Positions 26,716 to 43,565 of a stretch of DNA of 63,730 nucleotides are shown here, piece by piece (the stretch's first letter is position 1; each line of letters begins with the position of its first letter). The translations under genes were made by a program, and so were the position numbers. The DNA is from an uncultured Pseudomonadota bacterium (GTDB taxonomy: Bacteria; Myxococcota_A; UBA796; GCA-2862545), in NCBI GenBank assembly GCA_903861005.1, contig CAIOSP010000060.1, positions 1 through 63,730 on the forward strand, read 5' to 3'. The notes beneath the pieces were generated by a model, which was not told the origin of the DNA, searched no databases, and worked only from the letters and a program-made list of their open reading frames with translations.

Positions 26716-27186
26716 CTAGAACCGGTAGTGCGCGAAGGCCTTGTTGGCCTCGGCCATACGATGAACATCTTCCTTCTTGCGGACCGCGCCACCACGATTG
26801 TGGGAGGCCTCGATCAGCTCGTTGGCGAGCTTCTCATCCATCGAACGGCCGCTGCGAGCGCGCGAGTTCTGGATGATCCAGCGAATGGAGAGCGCCTCGC
26901 GACGCTCCGGGCGAACCTCAACCGGGACCTGGTAGTTCGAGCCACCGACGCGGCGCGACTTGACCTCGACCTTCGGCTTGCAGTTCTCGATGGCGGTGCG
27001 GAACACCATCACCGGGTTCTCACGGGTGCGCTCCTCGATGAGGGCGAACGCACCGTAGACAACGGCTTCCGCCTTCGCCTTCTTGCCTTCGCTCATCAGA
27101 ACGTTCGTGAACTTCGTGACCACCGGCTCGCCGTAGCGAGGATCGGGGAGCACAGGACGCTTGGGAACTACACCACGACGCGGCAT
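26716..27186 (-). CDS. rpsG: 30S ribosomal protein S7
   Basis: 156 aa, usual length. [19 protein letters not shown], then [25 protein letters not shown] and the basic C-terminus [20 protein letters not shown]7 nucleates 30S head assembly and in enterobacteria represses the str operon. Ten bp after rpsL; fusA, which usually follows, is absent. Confidence 0.98.
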   Translation of the reverse strand: MPRRGVVPKRPVLPDPRYGEPVVTKFTNVLMSEGKKAKAEAVVYGAFALIEERTRENPVMVFRTAIENCKPKVEVKSRRVGGSNYQVPVEVRPERREALSIRWIIQNSRARSGRSMDEKLANELIEASHNRGGAVRKKEDVHRMAEANKAFAHYRF

Positions 27187-27195
27187 GGGCTTACC

Positions 27196-27570
27196 TTACT
27201 TCTTCGGGCGCTTGGCGCCGTACTTGGAACGGCCCTGACGGCGGGCGTTGACGCCCTGCGCATCGAGGGTACCGCGGATGATGTGGTAACGGACGCCGGG
27301 AAGATCCTTCACACGGCCGCCGCGGATGAGCACCGAGCTGTGCTCCTGGAGGTTGTGCCCCTCACCCGGGATGTACGAGGTGACCTCGATCCCATTGGTG
27401 AGACGGACGCGCGCGACCTTACGGAGCGCGGAGTTCGGCTTCTTCGGCGTGGTGGCGTACACGCGAGTGCACACGCCGCGCTTCTGGGGGCTGCCGCGGA
27501 GAGCCGGAGCGCTCGACTTGCGAGCGATCTTCTTGCGGCCGTTCCGGATGAGCTGGTTGATCGTCGGCAT
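27196..27570 (-). CDS. rpsL: 30S ribosomal protein S12
   Basis: 124 aa. [18 protein letters not shown] and [13 protein letters not shown] keep the two lysines (E. coli Lys42 and Lys87 equivalents) whose mutation gives streptomycin resistance, so a sensitive allele is predicted. The PNSALRK-adjacent Asp that can be methylthiolated lies in GGRVKDLPG. Starts the rpsL-rpsG pair behind its own candidate promoter. Confidence 0.98.
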   Translation of the reverse strand: MPTINQLIRNGRKKIARKSSAPALRGSPQKRGVCTRVYATTPKKPNSALRKVARVRLTNGIEVTSYIPGEGHNLQEHSSVLIRGGRVKDLPGVRYHIIRGTLDAQGVNARRQGRSKYGAKRPKK

Positions 27571-27623
27571 CCAAATCCTCTACACTCTGTCTTGCGCCTG
27601 TGGGGGCGAGCAAAGGGCCCCGC

Positions 27624-27652
27624 CACCTATGGCAGCAGAGCCCCTATGTCAA
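27624..27652 (-). promoter_or_regulatory. candidate promoter for rpsL-rpsG
   Basis: Perfect -35 TTGACA (27647-27652), 17-nt spacer, then TAGGTG (27624-27629), inside the 92-bp rpoC-rpsL spacer. The spacing is ideal and the -10 resembles the TAGGCT of the secE promoter in this window. Confidence 0.5.
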
Positions 27653-27662
27653 GCGGTCGCGC

Positions 27663-32486
<4,824 letters not shown>

Positions 32487-32548
32487 GGTGGGCTCCAGGG
32501 ACGAGAGACAGGAACGGAAACTGAGGGGAAAAGGTAGGAGGGACGGAG

Positions 32549-32597
32549 CGCGTCGCGCCAGGACGATCGGTCACCCGATCGCCCGAAGCGCGGCGCG
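32549..32597 (-). promoter_or_regulatory. stem-loop in the rpoB-rpoC spacer
   Basis: Inner perfect 7-bp stem CGATCGG/CCGATCG (32564-32581, 4-nt loop), enclosed by a 10-position stem CGCGTCGCGC/GCGCGGCGCG with one imperfect pair. It starts directly after the rpoB stop. No T-run; it could set rpoB:rpoC ratio or mRNA stability. Confidence 0.55.
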
Positions 32598-36785
<4,188 letters not shown>

Positions 36786-37093
36786 CAACGAACCCCGTAA
36801 GGTGGGAAGCCGGTTCGGGCGTACGACCCGAGGACGACCCGCGAGGAGGAAAACGAGGATCAAACGTGCGATCGCGGGAGCGATCGGACCCGATCCCGGA
36901 GGACCGGGTCAGGCTTGGCGGTGAGCCAAGCCCGTGGAACACGCCGTACTCAACGGCACGACACCGGACGGGCGCGCTCCCGAGATCACACCGCCGCGAG
37001 CGACGGTGGAGATCGGGAACGGCCCGCCCGGTGCCTTACACCACAGCGGCAGAACCGAGGTGGTGTGGCCGAGCGCGGCGGGTGGGGTTCAAG
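36786..37093 (-). promoter_or_regulatory. rplL-rpoB spacer with attenuator-like hairpins
   Basis: 308 bp without a gene. Perfect hairpins: GGCTTGGC/GCCAAGCC (36912-36932, 8 bp), CCCGG/CCGGG (36895-36908) and CGATCGC/GCGATCG (36869-36886, 7 bp). On the minus strand the last is followed by CACGTTTGATCCTCGTTTTCC, a loose T-rich tract. This is the place where E. coli has its partial rplL-rpoB terminator, so an attenuator that lowers rpoBC expression relative to L7/L12 is plausible. Confidence 0.6.
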
Positions 37094-37468
37094 CTACTTG
37101 AGCTCGACCTTGGCGCCGGCCTCGTCGAGCTTCTTCTTGGCGGCGTCGGCGTCAGCCTTGGACACGCCTTCCTTGACCTTGGACGGAGCGGCCTCGACGA
37201 GATCCTTCGCCTCCTTGAGGCCGAGACCCGTCAGCTCGCGGACGGCCTTGATGACGTTGATCTTGTTGGGGCCGGCCTCAACCAGCACCACGTCGAACTC
37301 CGTCTTCTCTTCGACCGGGGCGGCCGCGGCGGCGGGGCCAGCGGCGACGGCGACGGCAGCCTGGGCCTTCACGCCGAGCTCGGCCTCGAGCGTCTCGATG
37401 AGGGACTTGACCTCGCCGAGCTTGAGGTTCTTGATGTAGTCGACGACCTGATCCTGAGTGACGGACAT
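37094..37468 (-). CDS. rplL: 50S ribosomal protein L7/L12
   Basis: 124 aa. N-terminal dimerisation helices ([25 protein letters not shown]), an Ala-rich hinge (residues about 38-50) and the C-terminal factor-binding domain [21 protein letters not shown] ... [15 protein letters not shown]. Forms the stalk with L10. Confidence 0.98.
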   Translation of the reverse strand: MSVTQDQVVDYIKNLKLGEVKSLIETLEAELGVKAQAAVAVAAGPAAAAAPVEEKTEFDVVLVEAGPNKINVIKAVRELTGLGLKEAKDLVEAAPSKVKEGVSKADADAAKKKLDEAGAKVELK

Positions 37469-37547
37469 GACTTCCTCCGATGCGAATTGACTGAACTGAA
37501 GGTGGGATTGGAAACGGCTCGTGGTGCGGGCGGAGGCCGAGGCCCCC

Positions 37548-37563
37548 TAGGCCAGGTGGCCTA
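37548..37563 (-). promoter_or_regulatory. small hairpin at the rplJ stop
   Basis: TAGGCC/GGCCTA, 6 bp with a 4-nt loop, overlaps the rplJ stop codon (37561-37563). It may modulate the transition from rplJ to the more abundant rplL. Confidence 0.3.
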
Positions 37564-38085
37564 CTCCCCTTCCTCGAGCTTCGTGGCGTAGTTGGACAGC
37601 AGGTTCATGAGGTCGCGGCCAGGGGCCCCGATGACTCCGAGCACCGACTGCGGCGCGGACAGAACTGTCGCGAGCAGGCTGCTGAGGAGCTCCTCACGGC
37701 TGGGCAGAGTGGCGACGGCCTCGACGCCCTTGACGTCGAGCACAGTGCCCTCGAAGAAGCCCGCGCGAATGGCGAGCTTGTCGTTCTCCTTGCGGAGGTC
37801 GAGGAAGACCTTGACCGCAGCGGAGGGATCCTCGCCCGCGAAGACGACGCCGATGTTGCCCTTGAAGTGCGAGGACAGCGAGGCCGCGTCGGACTCGTTG
37901 ATGGCCTTGCGGGCGAGCGTGTTCTTCACGATGCGGAACTTGGCACCGGCCTTCTCGACGCCCCTGCGGACCTTGTCGAGCTGGAACGGCGTCGAGCCCT
38001 TGTAGTCGGTGAGGATCAGGAGCGGCGCCTTAGCGAACTCGCCCTTGATTTCCTCGATGAACTCGGCCTTTTCGGAACGGTCCAT
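37561..38085 (-). CDS. rplJ: 50S ribosomal protein L10
   Basis: 174 aa. MDRSEKAEFIEEIKGEF, then LILTDYKGSTPFQLDKVRRGVEKAGAKFRIVKNTLA, the L10 RNA-binding part. The C-terminal helix that holds L7/L12 dimers ends LLSNYATKLEEGE. In enterobacteria L10 represses its own operon. Confidence 0.98.
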   Translation of the reverse strand: MDRSEKAEFIEEIKGEFAKAPLLILTDYKGSTPFQLDKVRRGVEKAGAKFRIVKNTLARKAINESDAASLSSHFKGNIGVVFAGEDPSAAVKVFLDLRKENDKLAIRAGFFEGTVLDVKGVEAVATLPSREELLSSLLATVLSAPQSVLGVIGAPGRDLMNLLSNYATKLEEGE

Positions 38086-38094
38086 GGTTTACCT

Positions 38095-38814
<720 letters not shown>

Positions 38815-38914
38815 GTTTCCTGTCTATGCGGCCACAAGGGCCGCGCGGAGCCGGATGGGGTGATGGCGGGTTTCCCCTCCCCCAGAGCCGTGTCCGCCGG
38901 TTGCGGTTGAATTC

Positions 38915-39343
38915 TCAGACGACGGTCAGGCCCATGGAACGGGCCGTGCCCTTCACCTGAGAGATGGCCGACTCCAACGAAGTGCAGTTGAGGTCGGGAA
39001 GCTTGGTCTTCGCGATGTCGGAAACCTGATCCAAGGTGACCTGGCCGACCTTGTCGCGATTGGGGACGCCGGAGCCCTTCTTGATCTTGGCAGCCTTGAT
39101 CAGGAGGACGGGCACGGGCGGCGTCTTGGTGATGAACGTGAACGAGCGATCCGCATAGACCGTGATGACCACGGGGATGGTCAGGCCTTCCGCCGCGAGG
39201 GGCTTGGTGGCCTCGTTGAACTGGTCGCAGAACTGCTTGATGTTCACGCCGGCCTGACCAAGCGCGGGACCAACCGGGGGGGCCGGACGGGCCGCGCCTG
39301 CGGGGATCTGAAGCTTGATGTAACCGGTGATCTTCTTGGCCAT
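38915..39343 (-). CDS. rplK: 50S ribosomal protein L11
   Basis: 142 aa. [30 protein letters not shown] is the proline-rich N-terminal domain, and [18 protein letters not shown]-like text the C-terminal rRNA-binding domain. Target region of thiostrepton and partner of RelA. 100 bp separate it from rplA. Confidence 0.98.
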   Translation of the reverse strand: MAKKITGYIKLQIPAGAARPAPPVGPALGQAGVNIKQFCDQFNEATKPLAAEGLTIPVVITVYADRSFTFITKTPPVPVLLIKAAKIKKGSGVPNRDKVGQVTLDQVSDIAKTKLPDLNCTSLESAISQVKGTARSMGLTVV

Positions 39344-39402
39344 TGAAGGCTCCTAGAGGCAAGTCAGAGGCGGGTGAGGACGTGCGCTGGGGCGCGACCG
39401 TT

Positions 39403-39927
39403 TCAGGAGAGCTTCTCAACCTGGTGGAACGAGAGCTCGGTGGGGACAGGACGTCCGAACATGTTGATGATGACGCGCAGCTTGCCGCGAGTCTCATTGA
39501 TCTCGTCGATGGTGCCGCGCATGGAGGCGTAGCGACCCTCGGTGAGGCGGACCTCCTCACCCAGCTCGAAGTCGACGACGGGACGCGGCTCCTCCTCATC
39601 AGAGAGCAGGCGCGTGATCTTCTCAACCTCCGCCTCGGGGACGGGCGGCGGGTTGCGGAGACCACCAACGAAGCCGGTGATCTTCGGGGTGTTCTTCACG
39701 AGGTGGTAGGTCTCGTTGTCGAGCTCCATCTCCACGAGGATGTACCCGGGAAAGAACCGGCGGGTCTGCTTGCGCTTGGTCTTGGGGTCAACGACGACCT
39801 CCGACGGCACGAGCACCCGACCGAAGCGATCAGCCAGGTTGTGCATCTCCATGCGCTGCTTGAGGCCGAGGACTGCCTTTTCCTCGGACCCGGACAGCGT
39901 GTGGATGGCATACCAGCGCTTGGACAT
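39403..39927 (-). CDS. nusG: transcription termination/antitermination factor NusG
   Basis: 174 aa. NGN domain at the N-terminus (RWYAIHTLSGSEEKAVLGLKQR; FFPGYILVEMELDNETYHLV) and a KOW domain at about 120-172 (LGEEVRLTEGRYASMRGTIDEI). It links RNA polymerase to S10 or Rho. No large inserted domain, unlike some bacterial NusG. Confidence 0.98.
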   Translation of the reverse strand: MSKRWYAIHTLSGSEEKAVLGLKQRMEMHNLADRFGRVLVPSEVVVDPKTKRKQTRRFFPGYILVEMELDNETYHLVKNTPKITGFVGGLRNPPPVPEAEVEKITRLLSDEEEPRPVVDFELGEEVRLTEGRYASMRGTIDEINETRGKLRVIINMFGRPVPTELSFHQVEKLS

Positions 39928-39968
39928 TGGGGGAGTCTCCCGTTCCGCGTGCCGTGCACGCGAGACGA

Positions 39969-40355
39969 TCAGCCTTCGGTGTAGAGAACGAAATCCGCGA
40001 CGGTCTTCCAGAACAGGTCGAACACACCCATCAGCAAAGCGATGCCGATGGCCGTGAGGATGACGGTGGTGGATGCACGCACCGTCTCGTCACGGGTAGG
40101 CCAAGTCACCTTGGCCAACTCGGTCACAACCTCGCCCGTGAAGCGGACGGCGTTCTGATTGCGGATCAGCAAGAAGAAGGAAGCGATGCCTGACAGCGCC
40201 GCAGCGAGGCTGCTGGTGCTGAACAGGCCGCCGGCCCACACGTCGTCCGGGAGAGCGAACTGGAGCAGCGCAGACACAACGGCCTGATGAACGAACACGC
40301 CTGCAAGCAGGGCGCCGATCAAGAAGACGAGCATGACGTAACGCTGGTGGTTCAT
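39969..40355 (-). CDS. secE: protein translocase subunit SecE, three-helix type
   Basis: 128 aa with three membrane helices (about 7-28, 42-60, 95-115), like the E. coli form rather than the single-helix SecE of most phyla. The conserved amphipathic segment VTELAKVTWPTRDETVRAST precedes the last helix. First gene after the tuf terminator, 33 bp or so after its predicted transcription start. Confidence 0.97.
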   Translation of the reverse strand: MNHQRYVMLVFLIGALLAGVFVHQAVVSALLQFALPDDVWAGGLFSTSSLAAALSGIASFFLLIRNQNAVRFTGEVVTELAKVTWPTRDETVRASTTVILTAIGIALLMGVFDLFWKTVADFVLYTEG

Positions 40356-40394
40356 GTTCTAGCCCGGAACGTGGGGCACAAAATGGGGCGGGCC

Positions 40395-40423
40395 AGCCTA
40401 GCGCAGCGAGCGCCAGTTGACAA
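40395..40423 (-). promoter_or_regulatory. promoter of the secE-nusG-rplKAJL-rpoBC transcript
   Basis: TTGTCA (40418-40423), 17-nt spacer, TAGGCT (40395-40400), predicted start near 40388. It lies immediately after the tuf terminator and 40 bp before the secE ATG, exactly where a promoter is expected. Confidence 0.6.
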
Positions 40424-40435
40424 GTCCCGCTCAGC

Positions 40436-40459
40436 AAAACGGCGCCCCGGAGGGCGCCG
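40436..40459 (-). terminator. tuf terminator
   Basis: Perfect 8-bp stem CGGCGCCC/GGGCGCCG with a 4-nt loop followed by TTTT on the minus strand. A second hairpin (GAACTGCGCC/GGCGCCGTTC, one mismatch, about 40468-40493) lies between it and the tuf stop. Confidence 0.85.
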
Positions 40460-40529
40460 CTGGCCGGAACTGCGCCCCGAAAGGCGCCGTTCACAGAGTC
40501 TCATCGGCCAGAGCGGCCGACGAGCGAAA

Positions 40530-41720
40530 TCAGGCGACGATCGCGCCGACGACACCGGCGCCGACGGTGCGACCGCCCTCGCGGATGGCAAAGCGGAGAC
40601 CGGCTTCCATGGCGATCGGCATGATCAGCGTCACTTCCATCTCGACCGAGTCACCCGGCATGACCATCTCGCGGCCATCAGGCAGCGTGATCTCACCGGT
40701 GACGTCCGTCGTGCGGAAGTAGAACTGGGGGCGGTAGCCCTTGAAGAACGGCTTGTGACGGCCGCCCTCCTCCTTCTTCAGGATGTACACGTTGGCCTTG
40801 AACTTGGTGTGGGGCTTGACCGAGCCGGGCTTGGCAAAGACCTGGCCGCGCTCGATGTCCTCACGCTTCAGGCCGCGGATGAGCAGACCGACGTTGTCGC
40901 CAGCCCGGCCCTCGTCGAGGAGCTTGCGGAACATCTCGACGCCGGTGATCGTGGAGGTCTGCGTGTCCCTCATGCCGAGGACTTCGACCGACTCGCCGAC
41001 CTTGATGATGCCGCGCTCGATACGGCCGGTGGCGACGGTGCCGCGACCGGAGATCGAGAAGACGTCCTCAACGGGCATCAGGAAGGGCTTTTCCGTCTCG
41101 CGCACGGGGGTCGGGATGAACGAGTCAACCGCCTCCATGAGCTTGATGACGGAGGGACGACCGTACTCGCTGGCATCGCCCTGCATGGCGAGGAGCGCGG
41201 AGCCGCGGATGACGGGCGTGTCGTCACCGGGGAACTCGTACGCGGAGAGGAGCTCGCGAACTTCCATGTCGACGAGGTCGAGGAGCTCGGTGTCGTCGAC
41301 CATGTCGCACTTGTTCATGAACACGACCATCGAGGGGACCTGCACCTGGCGGGCCAGGAGCACGTGCTCGCGGGTCTGGGGCATCGGGCCATCGGTGGCG
41401 GCGACGACGAGGATCGCGCCGTCCATCTGAGCGGCGCCCGTGATCATGTTCTTGATGTAGTCAGCGTGACCAGGACAGTCGACGTGAGCGTAGTGACGGT
41501 TGACCGTCTCGTACTCGACGTGCGAGGTGTTGATCGTGATGCCACGGGCCTTCTCTTCCGGGGCCTTGTCGATGTCCTCGTACTTCATGGCCTTGCCGCC
41601 CGAAGCGATCGCCATGGTCATGGTGATGGCGGCGGTCAACGTGGTCTTGCCGTGATCGACGTGGCCGATCGTACCGATGTTGACGTGCGGCTTGTTGCGC
41701 GAGAACTTTTCCTTGGCCAT
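40530..41720 (-). CDS. tuf: elongation factor Tu
   Basis: 396 aa. G1 loop [10 protein letters not shown] (residues 18-27), switch I around [15 protein letters not shown]3 [12 protein letters not shown]4 NKCD, then domains 2 and 3 ending in [17 protein letters not shown]. It delivers aminoacyl-tRNA to the ribosome. GGGAGAAG precedes the ATG. It is preceded by four tRNA genes in the thrU-tyrU-glyT-thrT-tufB order known from E. coli. This is the only tuf in the window; no fusA is adjacent. Confidence 0.98.
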   Translation of the reverse strand: MAKEKFSRNKPHVNIGTIGHVDHGKTTLTAAITMTMAIASGGKAMKYEDIDKAPEEKARGITINTSHVEYETVNRHYAHVDCPGHADYIKNMITGAAQMDGAILVVAATDGPMPQTREHVLLARQVQVPSMVVFMNKCDMVDDTELLDLVDMEVRELLSAYEFPGDDTPVIRGSALLAMQGDASEYGRPSVIKLMEAVDSFIPTPVRETEKPFLMPVEDVFSISGRGTVATGRIERGIIKVGESVEVLGMRDTQTSTITGVEMFRKLLDEGRAGDNVGLLIRGLKREDIERGQVFAKPGSVKPHTKFKANVYILKKEEGGRHKPFFKGYRPQFYFRTTDVTGEITLPDGREMVMPGDSVEMEVTLIMPIAMEAGLRFAIREGGRTVGAGVVGAIVA

Positions 41721-41874
41721 GGTGCTTCTCCCTTCTGGAGATTCCGGGCCGGTGGACCGGCGCGGGTGGATTGTCGATTGGGTATTGGGACCGGCACCGT
41801 GTAACCGGCCACCGGACAGACGACGAAGCGAGAAGACAGGCTGGCCCAGAGCGTGGGCGCGGAACCAGCTAGAA

Positions 41875-41949
<75 letters not shown>

Positions 41950-41959
41950 GTTCGGAACT

Positions 41960-42035
<76 letters not shown>

Positions 42036-42055
42036 CCTGTGCCATCCTCTGACCA

Positions 42056-42160
42056 GCGGTGGTCTTGCTCTGCCTTCCTTACGACGACCAGCCGGAGACC
42101 GGACTGGCACGTCACGAGGACGGGCGAACTAAGACCACCGCCGGGCACGCTTGCGCGTGC
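42056..42160 (-). ncRNA. structured spacer between tRNA-Tyr and tRNA-Gly
   Basis: GCGGTGGTCTT (42056-42066) and AAGACCACCGC (42131-42141) are a perfect 11-bp inverted repeat. They enclose a second stem (CCAGCCGG/CCGGACTGG, one bulge), and a third hairpin GCACGC/GCGTGC (42145-42160) follows. It may be a processing structure in the tRNA precursor or a small RNA; the type is inferred. Confidence 0.4.
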
Positions 42161-42166
42161 GAGGTG

Positions 42167-42250
42167 TGGTGGGGGAGGTAGGGTTCGAACCTACGTAGCG
42201 TTAGCGTCCGGTTTACAGCCGGATCCCATTGACCACTCGGGCACTCCCCC
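42167..42250 (-). tRNA. tRNA-Tyr (GTA)
   Basis: 84 nt including an encoded CCA. Acceptor GGGGGAG/CTCCCCC, long variable arm, anticodon stem-loop TCCGGCTGTAAACCGGA with anticodon GTA, T arm TAGGTTCGAACCCTA. Confidence 0.95.
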
Positions 42251-42277
42251 GAATTCGAATGTGAAAAGAGCGACGCG

Positions 42278-42350
42278 TGCTGGCGAAGGGACTTGAACCC
42301 GCAACCGCCTGATTACAAATCAGGTGCTCTACCAATTGAGCTACGCCAGC
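42278..42350 (-). tRNA. tRNA-Thr (TGT)
   Basis: Acceptor GCTGGCG/CGCCAGC, D arm AGCTCAATTGGTAGAGC, anticodon stem-loop CTGATTTGTAATCAG with anticodon TGT, T arm GCGGGTTCAAGTCCC. No CCA encoded (ACG follows). First tRNA of the cluster, about 38 bp after the predicted transcription start. Confidence 0.95.
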
Positions 42351-42370
42351 TGATTGAGCAACGCCAGCTT
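42335..42370. repeat. 18-bp tandem duplication of the tRNA-Thr(TGT) 5' end
   Basis: ATTGAGCTACGCCAGCT (42335-42351, inside the tRNA) recurs as ATTGAGCAACGCCAGCT at 42353-42369, 18 bp away, with one mismatch. The outer copy covers the acceptor strand and part of the D arm but has no tRNA body. Confidence 0.8.
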
Positions 42371-42394
42371 TGGGCGACCCGACCAGCGCGGCCC

Positions 42395-42424
42395 CGCATA
42401 TGGCGATCTGGCCGTCTCTGTCAA
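42395..42424 (-). promoter_or_regulatory. promoter of the tRNA-tuf operon
   Basis: Perfect -35 TTGACA (42419-42424), 18-nt spacer, -10 TATGCG (42395-42400), then a G/C-rich discriminator GGGGCCGCGC typical of stringently controlled stable-RNA promoters. Predicted start near 42388. Confidence 0.6.
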
Positions 42425-42435
42425 GCCGTCGACGA

Positions 42436-42460
42436 GGGAAAATCCGCGATCTCGATCGCG
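42436..42460 (-). terminator. terminator of the minus-strand gene starting at 43547
   Basis: On the minus strand CGCGATCGAGATCGCG (6-bp stem, 4-nt loop) is followed by GATTTTCC. It lies about 32 bp after the stop at 42492 and just before the tRNA promoter. Confidence 0.5.
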
Positions 42461-42491
42461 TTCGGTCGCGGCGAAGGTTCAAGCCTGGGGA

Positions 42492-43547
42492 TCACGGAAG
42501 CGGCGGCGCGAACCACTCCGGGGGCAGCGTAGGAGAGAGTTCGAGTTCCCGCAGCTCGATCGTGTCGATCGTCTCCGTCCCCCGCGACACGACGACGCGG
42601 TCCGGCCGCAACGCGCCGTCCTCCAGCTCGCGCCAGCCTTCGAAGGTCCAGCGCATGGAGGCCCCCGGCGCGCCGTGCTCCACACCGAGCAGGCGCCAGG
42701 TGTCGCCGTCGATGATCAGGCGGGTCGGCGCGGAGTCCGCGTCCCCTTCGCTCGCGAGCTCGACCATGGGGCGGCCTGACACCATGCGGACGGCGTCGAC
42801 ATGCAGGTCGCCTGCGTCGGGCAGGTTGAGCTTGCCCGCGCCCAGGTCGATCGCGATCTGCAGCACGGACTCCGGCGAGAAGCGGTCGATCTGATCGCGC
42901 ACCAACGATGCGTCCAGCTTCTTGGTGGAGCCCTCGAGCCACGCGAGCTGACCGACGATGCCGGACTTGCTGTCGCGACCATCCCCCGCGAGCACGTCAA
43001 CGGACAGGTACCGATCGTCGCCGCGACGGACGAACACGTGGCGAACGCGTCCGCCGGACGGCGTGATGCGGTCGAAGCGGAACAGCACCGTCGGCGCGTT
43101 CGCCGCCCCTCCCGAGGCGCCCGCGTGCGCGCGCTCCATGCGGGACACGATCTCGCTGGCGTCGGTGGGGATCTTGGCCAGGCGCGGATCCTGCGGGGGC
43201 GCCTGCGGCTCGACCGCCGCGCCGTCGCTCGGCCAAACACCGATCACGCGGCGTCGGTCCTCATCCTGCTCAACCAAACGGACGACCACACCCAGGGGGA
43301 GCTCCAGGGCCGCGACGCAGCCGCGCGCCAACTCCACGTCCTCGACGGTGGTGGAGCGGAACAAGAAGCGCCACCCCTCCCCCTGCACGTAGCGACGCAC
43401 GACTGCGCCCGGACAGCGCGCGCCGGTGGCCGCGTCTGAGAGCGCGTCCGCCACCTCGCGCGTGGCGACCGGATCAGACTCCAGGTAGTAGCCTTGAGCT
43501 CGCGCCAACGTCGATGCGACGAGCCACGAAGCGAACCACGTCGACAA
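42492..43547 (-). CDS. secreted protein of unknown function
   Basis: 351 aa from a TTG at 43547, chosen because GGAGG sits six bases upstream and a signal peptide begins there (STWFASWLVASTLARAQG, cleavage probably after ARA or ARAQG); the frame extends upstream only as antisense of the next gene. Many alternating beta-strand-like segments in the last 200 residues (LFRFDRITPSG, MVELASEG, TRLIIDGDTWRLL, TIELRELELSPTLPPEWF) recall outer-membrane lipoprotein-sorting folds such as LolA/LolB, but I cannot confirm this. Divergent from rqcH, 18 bp between start codons. Confidence 0.7.
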   Translation of the reverse strand: MSTWFASWLVASTLARAQGYYLESDPVATREVADALSDAATGARCPGAVVRRYVQGEGWRFLFRSTTVEDVELARGCVAALELPLGVVVRLVEQDEDRRRVIGVWPSDGAAVEPQAPPQDPRLAKIPTDASEIVSRMERAHAGASGGAANAPTVLFRFDRITPSGGRVRHVFVRRGDDRYLSVDVLAGDGRDSKSGIVGQLAWLEGSTKKLDASLVRDQIDRFSPESVLQIAIDLGAGKLNLPDAGDLHVDAVRMVSGRPMVELASEGDADSAPTRLIIDGDTWRLLGVEHGAPGASMRWTFEGWRELEDGALRPDRVVVSRGTETIDTIELRELELSPTLPPEWFAPPLP

Positions 43548-43565
43548 CTGGTGCCTCCACGCGCG

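Noticed and set aside
40356-40529. Possible rpmG or tRNA-Trp gene between tuf and secE
   Set aside because: I searched both strands by eye; the space is filled by the tuf terminator, a second hairpin and the secE promoter.
42353-42369. A second tRNA-Thr gene upstream of tRNA-Thr(TGT)
   Set aside because: Only the first 17 bases are duplicated; no anticodon or T arm follows.
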